DNA of 5,651 nt from Spirochaetaceae bacterium (GCA_031284085.1 JAITAM010000092.1:1-5651); one strand, 5' to 3'; shown: positions 1 to 5,591, counted from the stretch's first letter. The notes: generated by a model from the sequence alone, not told the origin. Numbers and translations are program-made.

Positions 1-500
1 TGCGGCGGCCGCTTTGTTGTTTCTAAAAATTGAGCATAGTGCGGGGCGCATAAACCTTCTGAAGCTGTGAAAATCGCCTTTAAGTCCCCGATATTCTGAG
101 CCTCCTCAGCTCGGCTCGCGGCGGACTGTGCGTCCGTTTCAGCAAGAAAACTGAGGTACTCATGCTCAATGCGGCTCTGTTCAACACAGACCGGACAGCG
201 CCCCTTTGGCTTCCATGCTTTTCGCTTTTTGAACGATTCAATTCTATCTTCAAGAATATCACGCCCCAAGATTGCCACAGCAAGGCCGTCGCGGAATGTT
301 TCAAGGTTTTTGGAGTGAGAAGAACAAAAGCCGCCGGCTTGCCGATACGCCGCGCGAAAGGTGCGGTCCGAAATATGCTCAAAAAGCATATTATCGAGGT
401 ATTTGCTTGTTCTTTCAGAAACAATAGTACAGAGGGGACAGCCTTGTTTAGCACAAGCTTTCTCTAGTTCAAAAAAATTGATGTGCCGCGCTAAAGGCAT
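1..500 (-). CDS. Partial Cys/His-rich protein with two CPxC...CxxH modules (DUF6062-like)
   Basis: The reading frame opens at ATG 500-498 and stays open to the window edge, giving 166 residues with the C-terminus missing. It carries two copies of one pattern: C21-P-L-C24 followed by G-F-C59-S-S-H62, then C102-P-V-C105 followed by G-L-C151-A-P-H154. Such paired CxxC and CxxH sites typically bind zinc, probably one ion per module. The layout recalls bacterial DUF6062 proteins, whose function is unknown; that family call is from memory and tentative. No signal peptide or membrane segment is visible, so it is probably cytoplasmic. The start is well supported: GAGGTG (514-509) lies 8 nt upstream, and the ATG overlaps the rpiA stop by 10 nt, implying translational coupling. 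Two other open frames cross this stretch, on either strand, but neither has the Cys/His pattern or a comparable ribosome-binding site. Confidence 0.8.
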   Translation of the reverse strand, partial: MPLARHINFFELEKACAKQGCPLCTIVSERTSKYLDNMLFEHISDRTFRAAYRQAGGFCSSHSKNLETFRDGLAVAILGRDILEDRIESFKKRKAWKPKGRCPVCVEQSRIEHEYLSFLAETDAQSAASRAEEAQNIGDLKAIFTASEGLCAPHYAQFLETTKRPP

Positions 501-1195
501 AGTCTATCCACCTCGCCGGACTCGCTGCCCACAAAAACGGCGGGCTTTGTTTTGGTGAAAAAGCCGCTTTCCACGACGCCGGCGATTTGTACAAAAGCAC
601 TTTCCCATTCGACAGGATTAACCGGCTCCGGGAACAGCACGTCAAGAAGTATATTGCCGTGTTCCGTGATAACCGGCCCGACTTTACGCACCGCTTCACG
701 CAGCGTTACTTTTAGCCCGCGCCTCTCCAAAGCCTGCGTAACCGGAACACGGGCTTCAGGCACAAGTTCAAGAGGCACGGGAAAGACAAGCCCTAAGTTT
801 TCGACACACTTAGTTTTATCGACTACAAGGCAGTAGGCGTCCGAATTGTAAGCAATGATCTTCTCAAGGAGCAAAGCCCCTCCGCCTCCTTTAATGCAAA
901 AGAGGTTTCGGTCGACTTCATCGGCGCCGTCTATGCTCAGATCGAGCCGCCCTTTGATACGAGGCGAATCAAGCGAATACACAGGGATATTGCTCTTGTA
1001 GCACTCCTGCGCCGATTGAAAGCTGGTAGGCACTGCAGCAATGTCGTGCAAGACCCCTTGCTGCACTAAGAGTCCAAGGTGCTGAATTACATACAGCGCC
1101 GTTGATCCGGTTCCAAGTCCGATCTTCATACCGCTTTTTACCAGCGCTTCTACAGCGGCTTTGCCGGTTTTTTGTTTTATTTCTTGAATAGTCAT
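491..1195 (-). CDS. rpiA: Ribose-5-phosphate isomerase A
   Basis: Interconverts ribose 5-phosphate and ribulose 5-phosphate in the cytoplasmic non-oxidative pentose phosphate pathway. From ATG 1195 the protein has 234 residues, close to the usual 220-235 for RpiA. Visible family signatures, counted from that Met, are the phosphate-binding loop GLGTGSTA (about 26-33), the DGADE motif with catalytic-type D89 and D92, KGGGGALLLEK with K102 and E111, and the C-terminal HGNILLDV and GVVESGFF segments. All key residues are present, so it should be active. The frame can also open at GTG 1216, adding MEAACFF, but RpiA homology begins at the TIQEIKQKTG region, so the ATG is preferred. Neither start has a well-placed Shine-Dalgarno. 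A terminator-like hairpin ends directly at the ATG. The 3' end overlaps the downstream Cys/His-rich gene by 10 nt, so the two are probably co-transcribed. Confidence 0.96.
   Translation of the reverse strand: MTIQEIKQKTGKAAVEALVKSGMKIGLGTGSTALYVIQHLGLLVQQGVLHDIAAVPTSFQSAQECYKSNIPVYSLDSPRIKGRLDLSIDGADEVDRNLFCIKGGGGALLLEKIIAYNSDAYCLVVDKTKCVENLGLVFPVPLELVPEARVPVTQALERRGLKVTLREAVRKVGPVITEHGNILLDVLFPEPVNPVEWESAFVQIAGVVESGFFTKTKPAVFVGSESGEVDRLCL
509..514 (-). promoter_or_regulatory. Ribosome-binding site of the Cys/His-rich gene, inside rpiA
   Basis: GAGGTG on the minus strand lies 8 nt before ATG 500. It is inside the last codons of rpiA, which supports coupled translation of the two genes and fixes the downstream start. 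Confidence 0.65.
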
Positions 1196-1237
1196 AAAAA
1201 AACAAGCGGCTTCCACCCCTTTTTATGGGATGAAGCC
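1196..1237 (-). terminator. Terminator-like hairpin ending at the rpiA start codon (possible attenuator)
   Basis: On the minus strand GGCTTCATCCC (1237-1227) pairs with GGGGTGGAAGCC (1219-1208) around a 7-nt A-rich loop. This gives about 11 pairs with one bulge and one G-U. GCTTG and an unbroken run of seven T (1202-1196) follow, and the next base is the A of the rpiA ATG. The stem plus U-tract is the form of an intrinsic terminator. It could end read-through from the upstream TPR gene or act as an attenuator in the rpiA leader. The alternative GTG start (1216) lies within the stem. I do not recognise a known riboswitch here. Confidence 0.6.
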
Positions 1238-1239
1238 TT

Positions 1240-1260
1240 GCGGGTTTTCCCGCCCTCCTT
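1240..1260 (-). promoter_or_regulatory. Small hairpin preceded by an isolated AAGGAGG in the rpiA leader
   Basis: On the minus strand a near-consensus Shine-Dalgarno AAGGAGG (1260-1254) is followed immediately by a perfect hairpin, GCGGG-AAAA-CCCGC (1253-1240). No start codon lies at normal spacing. The nearest credible start, the rpiA ATG 1195, is about 58 nt further on, beyond this hairpin and the terminator-like one. Two stacked hairpins could shorten that distance, or this may be only a structured leader. Confidence 0.4.
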
Positions 1261-1295
1261 TTAGTTGTTAGAACATACCGGCTGCGTCCTTGTCG

Positions 1296-1323
1296 GTCTG
1301 TTTCAACGTTTCGGTGTTGCATC
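1296..1323 (+). repeat. Strongly decayed copy of the arm repeat
   Basis: The core GTCTGTTTCAACGTTTCGG...GTTGCATC resembles the arm core GGCTGTTTCAAAGGTT...GTTGTATC at 1404-1427, with a short insertion containing TCGG. The next decayed copy (1336-1391) carries the same kind of insertion, which suggests these two share a more recent ancestor with each other than with the intact arms. The assignment rests on manual alignment only. Confidence 0.35.
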
Positions 1324-1331
1324 ACAGGCGG

Positions 1332-1391
1332 CAGGCCAGCCTGTTATAAGCTTCGGCATTGTATCCAAAGCTGCGTACAATTTTTTGCCCG
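1332..1391 (+). repeat. Diverged direct copy of the 61-bp arm
   Basis: Starts with the palindrome CAGGC-CA-GCCTG (1332-1343) and continues with TTATAAGC, TTCGG, CATTGTATCC, GCGTACAA and TTTTTTGCC. The same order of blocks occurs in the intact arm at 1394-1454: hairpin, TTTCAAAGG, GTTGTATCGG, GTGTACGG, CTTTTTGCC. It has the same orientation and lies directly beside that arm. Its 14-bp opening CAGGCCAGCCTGTT is identical to 5626-5639. Confidence 0.6.
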
Positions 1392-1393
1392 CC

Positions 1394-1454
1394 AGCAGCC
1401 ACAGGCTGTTTCAAAGGTTGTTGTATCGGGAATGGTGTACGGCTTTTTGCCTGA
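1394..1454 (+). repeat. Left arm of a 61-bp inverted repeat
   Basis: Matches the reverse complement of 1641-1701 at 56 of 61 positions by hand alignment. Three of the five differences cluster in the short stretch at 1431-1435. The arm begins with one copy of the hairpin motif found three times at 1679-1741, then GGTTGTTGTATCGGGA and GTACGGCTTTTTGCCTGA. The arms are separated by 186 bp. An RNA from either strand could form a long stem with the 23-bp array in its loop. Confidence 0.85.
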
Positions 1455-1537
1455 TAGAAGCAGGAGCTCGGACAAAAAACAGGTCTGATCTTTCGGGGAA
1501 GGAGGTCTGACCCTTCAGGCGATGGAAGCTCTCCACA

Positions 1538-1629
1538 CTACGGTTTCGGCCTGTCAGATCCTACGGTTTCGGCCTGCCAGATCCTACGGTTTCGGCCTGC
1601 CAGATCCTACGGTTTCGGCCTGTCAGATC
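1538..1629 (+). repeat. Four perfect-length 23-bp tandem units
   Basis: Units at 1538-1560, 1561-1583, 1584-1606 and 1607-1629 each read CTACGGTTTCGGCCTG-Y-CAGATC. They are identical except at position 17, which is T, C, C, T in order. The period is not a multiple of three and there is no spacer, so this is neither a coding repeat nor a CRISPR array. The array lies between the inverted arms, nearer the right arm. Fragments at 1482-1511 (GTCTGATC, TTTCGG, GTCTGACCC) may be remnants of an older unit. Near-identity of the units implies recent expansion or active homogenisation. Confidence 0.93.
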
Positions 1630-1640
1630 CTAAGCGAATG

Positions 1641-1701
1641 TCAGGCAAAAAGCCGTACCCTACTCCCGATACAACAACCTTAGAAACAGCCTGCGGCTGC
1701 T
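1641..1701 (-). repeat. Right arm of the 61-bp inverted repeat
   Basis: Reverse-complement partner of 1394-1454, with five mismatches. Its outer end is the first of three 21-bp hairpin units, so the right end of the element has two more units than the left. Read on the minus strand, it lies directly downstream of the membrane TPR gene. Confidence 0.85.
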
Positions 1702-1741
1702 TAGAAACAGCCTGCGGCTGCTTAGAAACAGCCTGCGGCTG
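1679..1741 (-). repeat. Three identical 21-bp hairpin units after the TPR gene stop
   Basis: Exact units at 1679-1699, 1700-1720 and 1721-1741, each holding the plus-strand palindrome CAGCC-TGC-GGCTG. On the minus strand each reads AAGCAGCC-GCA-GGCTGTTT at the junctions, an 8-pair stem (one G-U) followed by a short T-rich stretch. The array starts 3 bp beyond the TPR gene stop codon (1747-1745). Three successive hairpins could slow 3' exonucleases or act as weak terminators. The T-runs are only three long, so strong intrinsic termination is doubtful. Confidence 0.88.
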
Positions 1742-1744
1742 CTG

Positions 1745-2911
1745 CTATCGTTGTATCTGATGTATGGCTGCTCCCTCTAAAGTGATCGTAAGACCCCTTT
1801 CACCTTGAATGAGCTTTACTTTTCCCAGCACTTCAATGGGCAGCTCAGGATTGACCGGCACAGCAAAATCAAAATTAACCGATACAATACCCTCAAGTGT
1901 GATCCGGTTGTCGTAGCCTATCAATAAATTAAACTTTGTGCTGTTCTGTTGAAGATCAATGTTTGCAGCAACCCCGCGCCATATCACATAACAATCCCGA
2001 TACAAAACCGGCTCCTTACTCACTACAGAATAACTAAACTTATCCTGTAACGTGTCGAAACCGGGCGCACTCATATACGAGATGAGAAGCTGCGCCTTAG
2101 TCTTGATCGCTTCGGAAGCATTGGACTCAAGAATACGGTTTAAGATAACCTTGGCGTTTTCATCCCGATATTTGGTAAAAAGCACCCGCGCTTCCTCATA
2201 ATTATCAAGAACCTGCGCTTTTGTCAAAACATACTGGTAAGTTCCGGCAATCTGTATGGCCTCCGAACGCTCCTGCCAATCCAAAGCGCTCAAATCAAAG
2301 CCCGACCTGCTGCTTTTGACCGTAAAGTACGATATTGCAGGCAGATCGGGCAGGGTAATAATACTAAAGTGGTTGAGGGCAAAGAGGCTTGCGCAGACCG
2401 TCAAGAGACTACAGAACACGGTGAGGATAACCTGAACGATAGAAGGCTTCACAGGCGGCAAAGGAGGGTACAAACGGTGGTACTTTCCCGATTCAATCCA
2501 CACGATCAAATCGTCGGTGCCGGCAAAGCGCCTGATGATCTTTAGGGCTTTACGTGCGATTTTGTTGTGTTCATCTTTATCAAGCGCTTCAAGGTAAAGG
2601 TCGGCCGCCCTATCGGTCTCCCGTCTGCGCAAGTACAAGACCGCCAAGCCCAAAAGGACAAAAGCGTCATGCGGCTTTATGGTGCGGGCAAGGCGCAGAT
2701 AGGTGAAAGCTCCGCTGAAATCGCCGACATGAAGGCACAAAACCCCAAGAAGGTAGTAGTATGAAAAGAAGCCGCGGTACCGATTTACCTCAGGCTCAAG
2801 TAATCTGATAGCCGAATCAAATCGGCCGCGTTTTGCATGGCGCGCCGCCTTAGTCAAAAACGGATCGAGCTTTATCTTCACGAAAATATCCCATATTTTG
2901 TGATTGCTCAT
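1745..2911 (-). CDS. Membrane-anchored TPR protein with a C-terminal extracytoplasmic domain
   Basis: A 388-residue protein. Residues about 15-125 form helical TPR-like repeats (RGRFDSAIRLLEP, YYLLGVLCLHVGDFSGAFTY, VLYLRRRETDRAADLYLEAL), which normally mediate protein binding. One hydrophobic segment (about 157-182) is preceded by a proline-rich, mildly basic linker, suggesting a cytoplasmic TPR part and an extracytoplasmic C-terminal half. Residues about 300-388 look beta-rich (YVIWRGVAANIDL, FNLLIGYDNR, EGIVSVNFDF, IEVLGKVKLI), perhaps an OB-like fold; that is inference. No enzyme motif is visible. It lies 102 bp after the secreted beta-rich gene, probably in the same operon. The start is uncertain: AGGAGG (2935-2930) is 18 nt from ATG 2911 but 6 nt from an in-frame ATT at 2923. 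Repeats begin 3 bp after its stop. Confidence 0.9.
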   Translation of the reverse strand: MSNHKIWDIFVKIKLDPFLTKAARHAKRGRFDSAIRLLEPEVNRYRGFFSYYYLLGVLCLHVGDFSGAFTYLRLARTIKPHDAFVLLGLAVLYLRRRETDRAADLYLEALDKDEHNKIARKALKIIRRFAGTDDLIVWIESGKYHRLYPPLPPVKPSIVQVILTVFCSLLTVCASLFALNHFSIITLPDLPAISYFTVKSSRSGFDLSALDWQERSEAIQIAGTYQYVLTKAQVLDNYEEARVLFTKYRDENAKVILNRILESNASEAIKTKAQLLISYMSAPGFDTLQDKFSYSVVSKEPVLYRDCYVIWRGVAANIDLQQNSTKFNLLIGYDNRITLEGIVSVNFDFAVPVNPELPIEVLGKVKLIQGERGLTITLEGAAIHQIQR

Positions 2912-2929
2912 TGCTAAAACAATGGCTTG

Positions 2930-2935
2930 CCTCCT
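2930..2935 (-). promoter_or_regulatory. Ribosome-binding site with unusual spacing before the membrane TPR gene
   Basis: AGGAGG on the minus strand is a full consensus Shine-Dalgarno. It stands 18 nt from the ATG at 2911, well beyond the usual 5-9 nt, but 6 nt from an in-frame ATT codon at 2923-2921. A TGA closes the frame further upstream, so ATT 2923 and ATG 2911 are the likely candidates. Confidence 0.55.
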
Positions 2936-3013
2936 GCTACAACGATCCTTGTCCCTTCAGCAGCTTCCTTGCTTTCTTTTAAGAATACTTCAATACATTA
3001 ATTGCCCGCTGCT

Positions 3014-3928
3014 TTATTTCCCGATCACCGCAGCTTCTAAACGCTCTAGTATCCGTTCCAAAGCATTCAGCTCCTCATCGCGAATCGGAGCTTCCGTTGC
3101 AAGAGAACGATCTAAAAACGCCGTTACCTGCCGAATGAGCAGCGCATCCGGTATGGTCTGCTCAAAGAAGAGCGGTGCAGCAAATCCGCTCTCATCGGCA
3201 ACCGCAAGAATTATAGGGAATACAAGACTTTGATCAGGGCTAATCGTCAGCGCATCGAAATAGTAGCTCACGGAGGAGGCGTTGGGCAGGCTCTTTGCGC
3301 CGATTTCAGGTTTCCACCGTCCGCCGCTTAAAGTAGTCGTGGCGGCAATTTGTATTGTGTCCGGACGCACGCTTCCTGCGATATTCCCCATGATGGAAAG
3401 CTCGGCATCTTCGGCGATCCACCATCGTTCACCGCTGTTTTTGTCAAATACCGTTTCCATGCTTATTGAGCCTTGATCCGTAGAGAAGACCTGCTTCCCC
3501 TTTTTTCTCGTGTTAAGCACCACTTTGAGAGCGGCTTGCACCGGAGCTGCGCCTTTGTTTTTAAGGCTCACCGTTATAGTTACGCCGTTATTCAAAGAAG
3601 CGCTCACAGTTCTGATAAAAGAGAATGCTACCGTAACCAAAAAGCTTTCCGACTCAAAAACAAGCGCGGGCTGTGATTGCGTACCACCGAGCCGCGGTTT
3701 GTTGAACGGTGCGCCGCTGCCGAGTTTGTAGACCTGATCGTCAAGCATAACCGCTATGAAGCTGCGCTCAGGCAAGAGTAAAGAAGTCTCATGGTTTACA
3801 TAGTAGAGGGAGAAAGTCCCTTTCTTTTCGTTAAGAACAAGCCGCATATTTCCATTGTTGAACTCAGCTCCCTTGACAGCGGGGAGCGCGCTGAGGCACA
3901 AAAGAAGGCAGAGCAGGTATCTTTTCAC
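3014..3928 (-). CDS. Secreted beta-rich protein of unknown function
   Basis: A 304-residue protein that starts at GTG 3928-3926. Residues 1-20 are a typical signal peptide (basic KR, a leucine-rich core, then AVKG before AEF), so it should be exported. There is no clear lipobox, although C7 and C11 sit in the hydrophobic core. The mature part alternates short hydrophobic and polar stretches typical of beta sandwiches, for example NNGVTITVSLKNKG (113-126) followed by AALKVVLNTRKKG. The last 30 residues are a charged helix (RDEELNALERILERLEAAVIG). I do not recognise the family. A carbohydrate-binding or mutarotase-like sandwich is one guess, with low certainty. GGAGGT lies 8 nt before the start, inside the upstream gene, and the GTGA junction (3928-3925) overlaps that gene's stop, so the two proteins are probably made together in matched amounts. 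Confidence 0.88.
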   Translation of the reverse strand: MKRYLLCLLLCLSALPAVKGAEFNNGNMRLVLNEKKGTFSLYYVNHETSLLLPERSFIAVMLDDQVYKLGSGAPFNKPRLGGTQSQPALVFESESFLVTVAFSFIRTVSASLNNGVTITVSLKNKGAAPVQAALKVVLNTRKKGKQVFSTDQGSISMETVFDKNSGERWWIAEDAELSIMGNIAGSVRPDTIQIAATTTLSGGRWKPEIGAKSLPNASSVSYYFDALTISPDQSLVFPIILAVADESGFAAPLFFEQTIPDALLIRQVTAFLDRSLATEAPIRDEELNALERILERLEAAVIGK

Positions 3929-4776
3929 TGCGAGGGACCTCCGGGTATGGCCAATTCTAAGGCTTGAGCCGATTGTTTGAGACGCAGCAGACGGTTCATC
4001 CTCTGGTCCGGCGTTGATTGTACCTGCGCCGCATGGGTAGAGGACAGATTTGCTTCTTTTATCTGTGCTTCGAGCGATGCAATCCGTGCCTCATACTCTG
4101 CTATTCGGCTTTGGTAAGCTGCGTTACTGGCTTCCAGTTCAGAAAGCACCGAGTCTTTTGATATGTCGGCTATTTGTTTTTGTAGATTGCTAATCGTTTG
4201 CTGTAAATTGTTGATTGTCTGATCGTAAAAACGTTCCTGCTTTTGATATTTGCCAACAGAGCGCAAGGCCTCTTCATGGCTCGCCTGCAAGAGTCTAAGA
4301 AGTTCTTCTTCAATCTTTTTATGAGCAATAAGATCAAGGCGGTACTGCACTGCCGCAGCTCTGTTGTTTCCTGCATATTGCTCAATAAACTGAGAAAAAA
4401 CCTCTTTGGCCCGATCGAGCTGCCCCATAGCAAAAAGACATTCCCCTATCCAATACAAAGCCTCCGCGCTTTGCGTAATATCTTTCGTGCTGTTTCGGTA
4501 GGCGCTCAGGCGGACTATTGCCTCATTGTACCGGCCAAGGTAATAGTAGGTCTGCCCTTGATAAAAAGGAATCTGCTCTGCATAGGAAGCGGAATTCCTC
4601 TTTGCCAATTCCTCCCAATTCCGCGCTGCGTTTTCATAATTTTTCTCTGTCATCTCTTGTAATGCCCTTTGGTACAAAACAAAGGCGGCTTGATCATTGG
4701 CGGAGGCGGCTTGCGCACCGGCTATTTGAGTAATACCGACACATACACAAAGAACGAGAGCTAGTTGTTTATTCAT
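3925..4776 (-). CDS. Secreted TPR plus coiled-coil protein
   Basis: A 283-residue protein with a signal peptide (1-23, ending AGAQA before ASAND), so the mature form is likely periplasmic. Residues about 30-150 contain tandem TPR-like repeats (FVLYQRALQEMTEKNYENAARNWEEL, FYQGQTYYYLGRYNEAIVRL, ALYWIGECLFAMGQLDRAKEVFSQFIEQY), similar in style to the TPR domains of BamD and CpoB/YbgF. Residues about 153-243 are predicted coiled coil with heptad-like spacing (INNLQQTISNLQKQIADI, SRIAEYEARIASLEAQI). This TPR-then-coil order is the reverse of CpoB. The TPR part suggests partner binding and the coil oligomerisation. The start is secure: AAGGAGGT (4787-4780) ends 3 nt from ATG 4776, and a sigma70-like promoter lies just upstream. 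It is first in a run of three genes, with its stop overlapping the next start by 4 nt. Confidence 0.92.
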   Translation of the reverse strand: MNKQLALVLCVCVGITQIAGAQAASANDQAAFVLYQRALQEMTEKNYENAARNWEELAKRNSASYAEQIPFYQGQTYYYLGRYNEAIVRLSAYRNSTKDITQSAEALYWIGECLFAMGQLDRAKEVFSQFIEQYAGNNRAAAVQYRLDLIAHKKIEEELLRLLQASHEEALRSVGKYQKQERFYDQTINNLQQTISNLQKQIADISKDSVLSELEASNAAYQSRIAEYEARIASLEAQIKEANLSSTHAAQVQSTPDQRMNRLLRLKQSAQALELAIPGGPSQ

Positions 4777-4803
4777 AGTACCTCCTTATCGTTTCAATCA
4801 GTA

Positions 4804-4831
4804 ATTATACTATATAAAGTAGTTGTGATAA
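4804..4831 (-). promoter_or_regulatory. Sigma70-like promoter of the three-gene envelope cassette
   Basis: Minus-strand -10 box TATAAT (4809-4804, perfect consensus) with TTATCA (4831-4826, 4 of 6 to consensus) 16 bp upstream. Transcription would begin near 4797, giving a leader of about 20 nt that contains the AAGGAGGT ribosome-binding site of the coiled-coil gene. The region is markedly AT-rich compared with the genes around it. No clear terminator for rpe is seen between 4901 and this promoter, so some read-through is likely. Confidence 0.6.
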
Positions 4832-4901
4832 TACTTCTAGGGCGCATTAAGCTAAACTTTTTATTAAAGATAGGAATCGCAATAGGCGGACTGCGCCGCG
4901 G

Positions 4902-5585
4902 TCAGCGAAGGGATTTTGCTTCCGTAAGGGGAGCAGCCTGCGCCCATGTCCGCACCAAAGTCCGTTTATCAGGCGCATTGTAAAAAGCCGATCCAGTAAC
5001 GATAATATCGGTCCCTGCATCACAAACCGTTCGTATATTTTCATCATATACTCCTCCGTCAATGGCGATTAAGAAATCAAGATGGCGGGTTTCCCGTATA
5101 TGTACTAACTGTTTGACCTTGTCAAGACATCCTTGTATTAAAGTTTGCCCTCCGTAGCCCGGGTTCACGGTCATTACCAAGACAATATCAAGGTCGGGCA
5201 GCACGGTTTCAAGGACGCTTACCGGTGTTGAAGGAACGATACTGATGCCCGCCCTTTTTCCGGCCGCCCGTATGGTAGACAGGAGCTTGTGCGTATGCAC
5301 GGTTGCTTCCCAATGGAAGGTAATATTATCGGCGCCTGCTTGGACGAAACGTTCTATGAAAGCCTCAGGGTGTATAACCATGAGGTGTACATCAAAGACA
5401 ATACTAGTTTGGTGTCGGAGGTCGGCTATGACTTTTGGTCCAAAGGTGAGATCCGGGACGAAAGAACCGTCCATTATATCAAAATGCACCCACTCTGCGC
5501 CGGCCTCTTGTGCCTCACGGACTGCATCGGTAAAGCGTGAAAAATCAGCAGCCAGCACTGAAGGAGCAACAATAGCTTTTTTCAT
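4902..5585 (-). CDS. rpe: Ribulose-phosphate 3-epimerase
   Basis: Interconverts ribulose 5-phosphate and xylulose 5-phosphate in the cytoplasm, feeding the transketolase steps of the pentose phosphate pathway. At 227 residues it is of normal family length and should form a (beta/alpha)8 barrel. Visible signatures are APSVLAADF (7-15, with the S9 position), HFDIMDGSFVPDLTFGP with metal ligand and catalytic positions H34 and D36, DVHLMV with H67, the NPGYGGQ phosphate loop (141-147), IDGGV with catalytic-type D176, and the VTGSAFY loop (196-202). All key residues are intact. ATG 5585 is the only reasonable start: family alignment begins there and an in-frame TAG lies seven codons upstream (5606-5604). 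No Shine-Dalgarno precedes it. RpiA, which shares its substrate, is encoded 3.7 kb downstream on the same strand. Confidence 0.97.
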   Translation of the reverse strand: MKKAIVAPSVLAADFSRFTDAVREAQEAGAEWVHFDIMDGSFVPDLTFGPKVIADLRHQTSIVFDVHLMVIHPEAFIERFVQAGADNITFHWEATVHTHKLLSTIRAAGKRAGISIVPSTPVSVLETVLPDLDIVLVMTVNPGYGGQTLIQGCLDKVKQLVHIRETRHLDFLIAIDGGVYDENIRTVCDAGTDIIVTGSAFYNAPDKRTLVRTWAQAAPLTEAKSLR

Positions 5586-5591
5586 AAACGA

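Larger units (their letters stand above)
1217..1744. other. Gene-free, repeat-rich intergenic region
   Basis: No credible gene was found on either strand. The plus frame at 1265-1510 and a 53-codon plus frame at 1522-1683 exist mainly because of the repeats and lack homology or good ribosome-binding sites. The region contains, from low to high coordinate, part of the rpiA leader hairpins, two decayed arm copies (1296-1323 and 1336-1391), an intact left arm (1394-1454), a spacer, a 23-bp tandem array (1538-1629), the inverted right arm (1641-1701) and three 21-bp hairpin units (1679-1741). No convincing promoter for rpiA could be identified here. Confidence 0.8.

Noticed and set aside
80..467. 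Open frames of about 100-124 codons on both strands over the first 470 bases
   Set aside because: They overlap the frame opening at ATG 500, which has a good ribosome-binding site, couples to rpiA and encodes regularly spaced CPxC and CxxH motifs. The others show no domain features.
969..1325. A 118-codon minus-strand frame overlapping the rpiA start, beginning ATGATG
   Set aside because: It runs out of frame through rpiA and the leader hairpins, is unusually rich in Arg and Cys, has no recognisable domain, and is best explained as a shadow frame.
1343..1386. Promoter for rpiA with TATAAC or TACAAT as the -10 box
   Set aside because: No acceptable -35 box at 16-18 bp spacing, and the motifs are part of the decayed arm copy.
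1538..1629. CRISPR array
   Set aside because: The units are directly contiguous with no spacers, and no cas genes are present.
1522..1683. A 53-codon plus-strand frame from ATG 1522 across the 23-bp array, with AAGGAGG at 1498-1504
   Set aside because: The Shine-Dalgarno-like sequence is 17 nt from the ATG, the 23-bp period shifts frame with each unit, and the peptide is made almost wholly of repeat and arm sequence.
1745..1775. Similarity of the TPR gene's 3' end (GTTGTATC...TATGG on the plus strand) to the arm repeat
   Set aside because: Only an 8-bp exact core plus scattered matches. It could be chance, and the encoded C-terminus fits the beta-rich domain before it.
4243..4662. A 139-codon plus-strand frame
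   Set aside because: It lies entirely antisense within the coiled-coil TPR gene, which has a promoter, ribosome-binding site, signal peptide and domains.
4840..4901. Intrinsic terminator for rpe
   Set aside because: Only short GC pairings (GCGG with CCGC) are visible and no U-tract follows, so no terminator is called.
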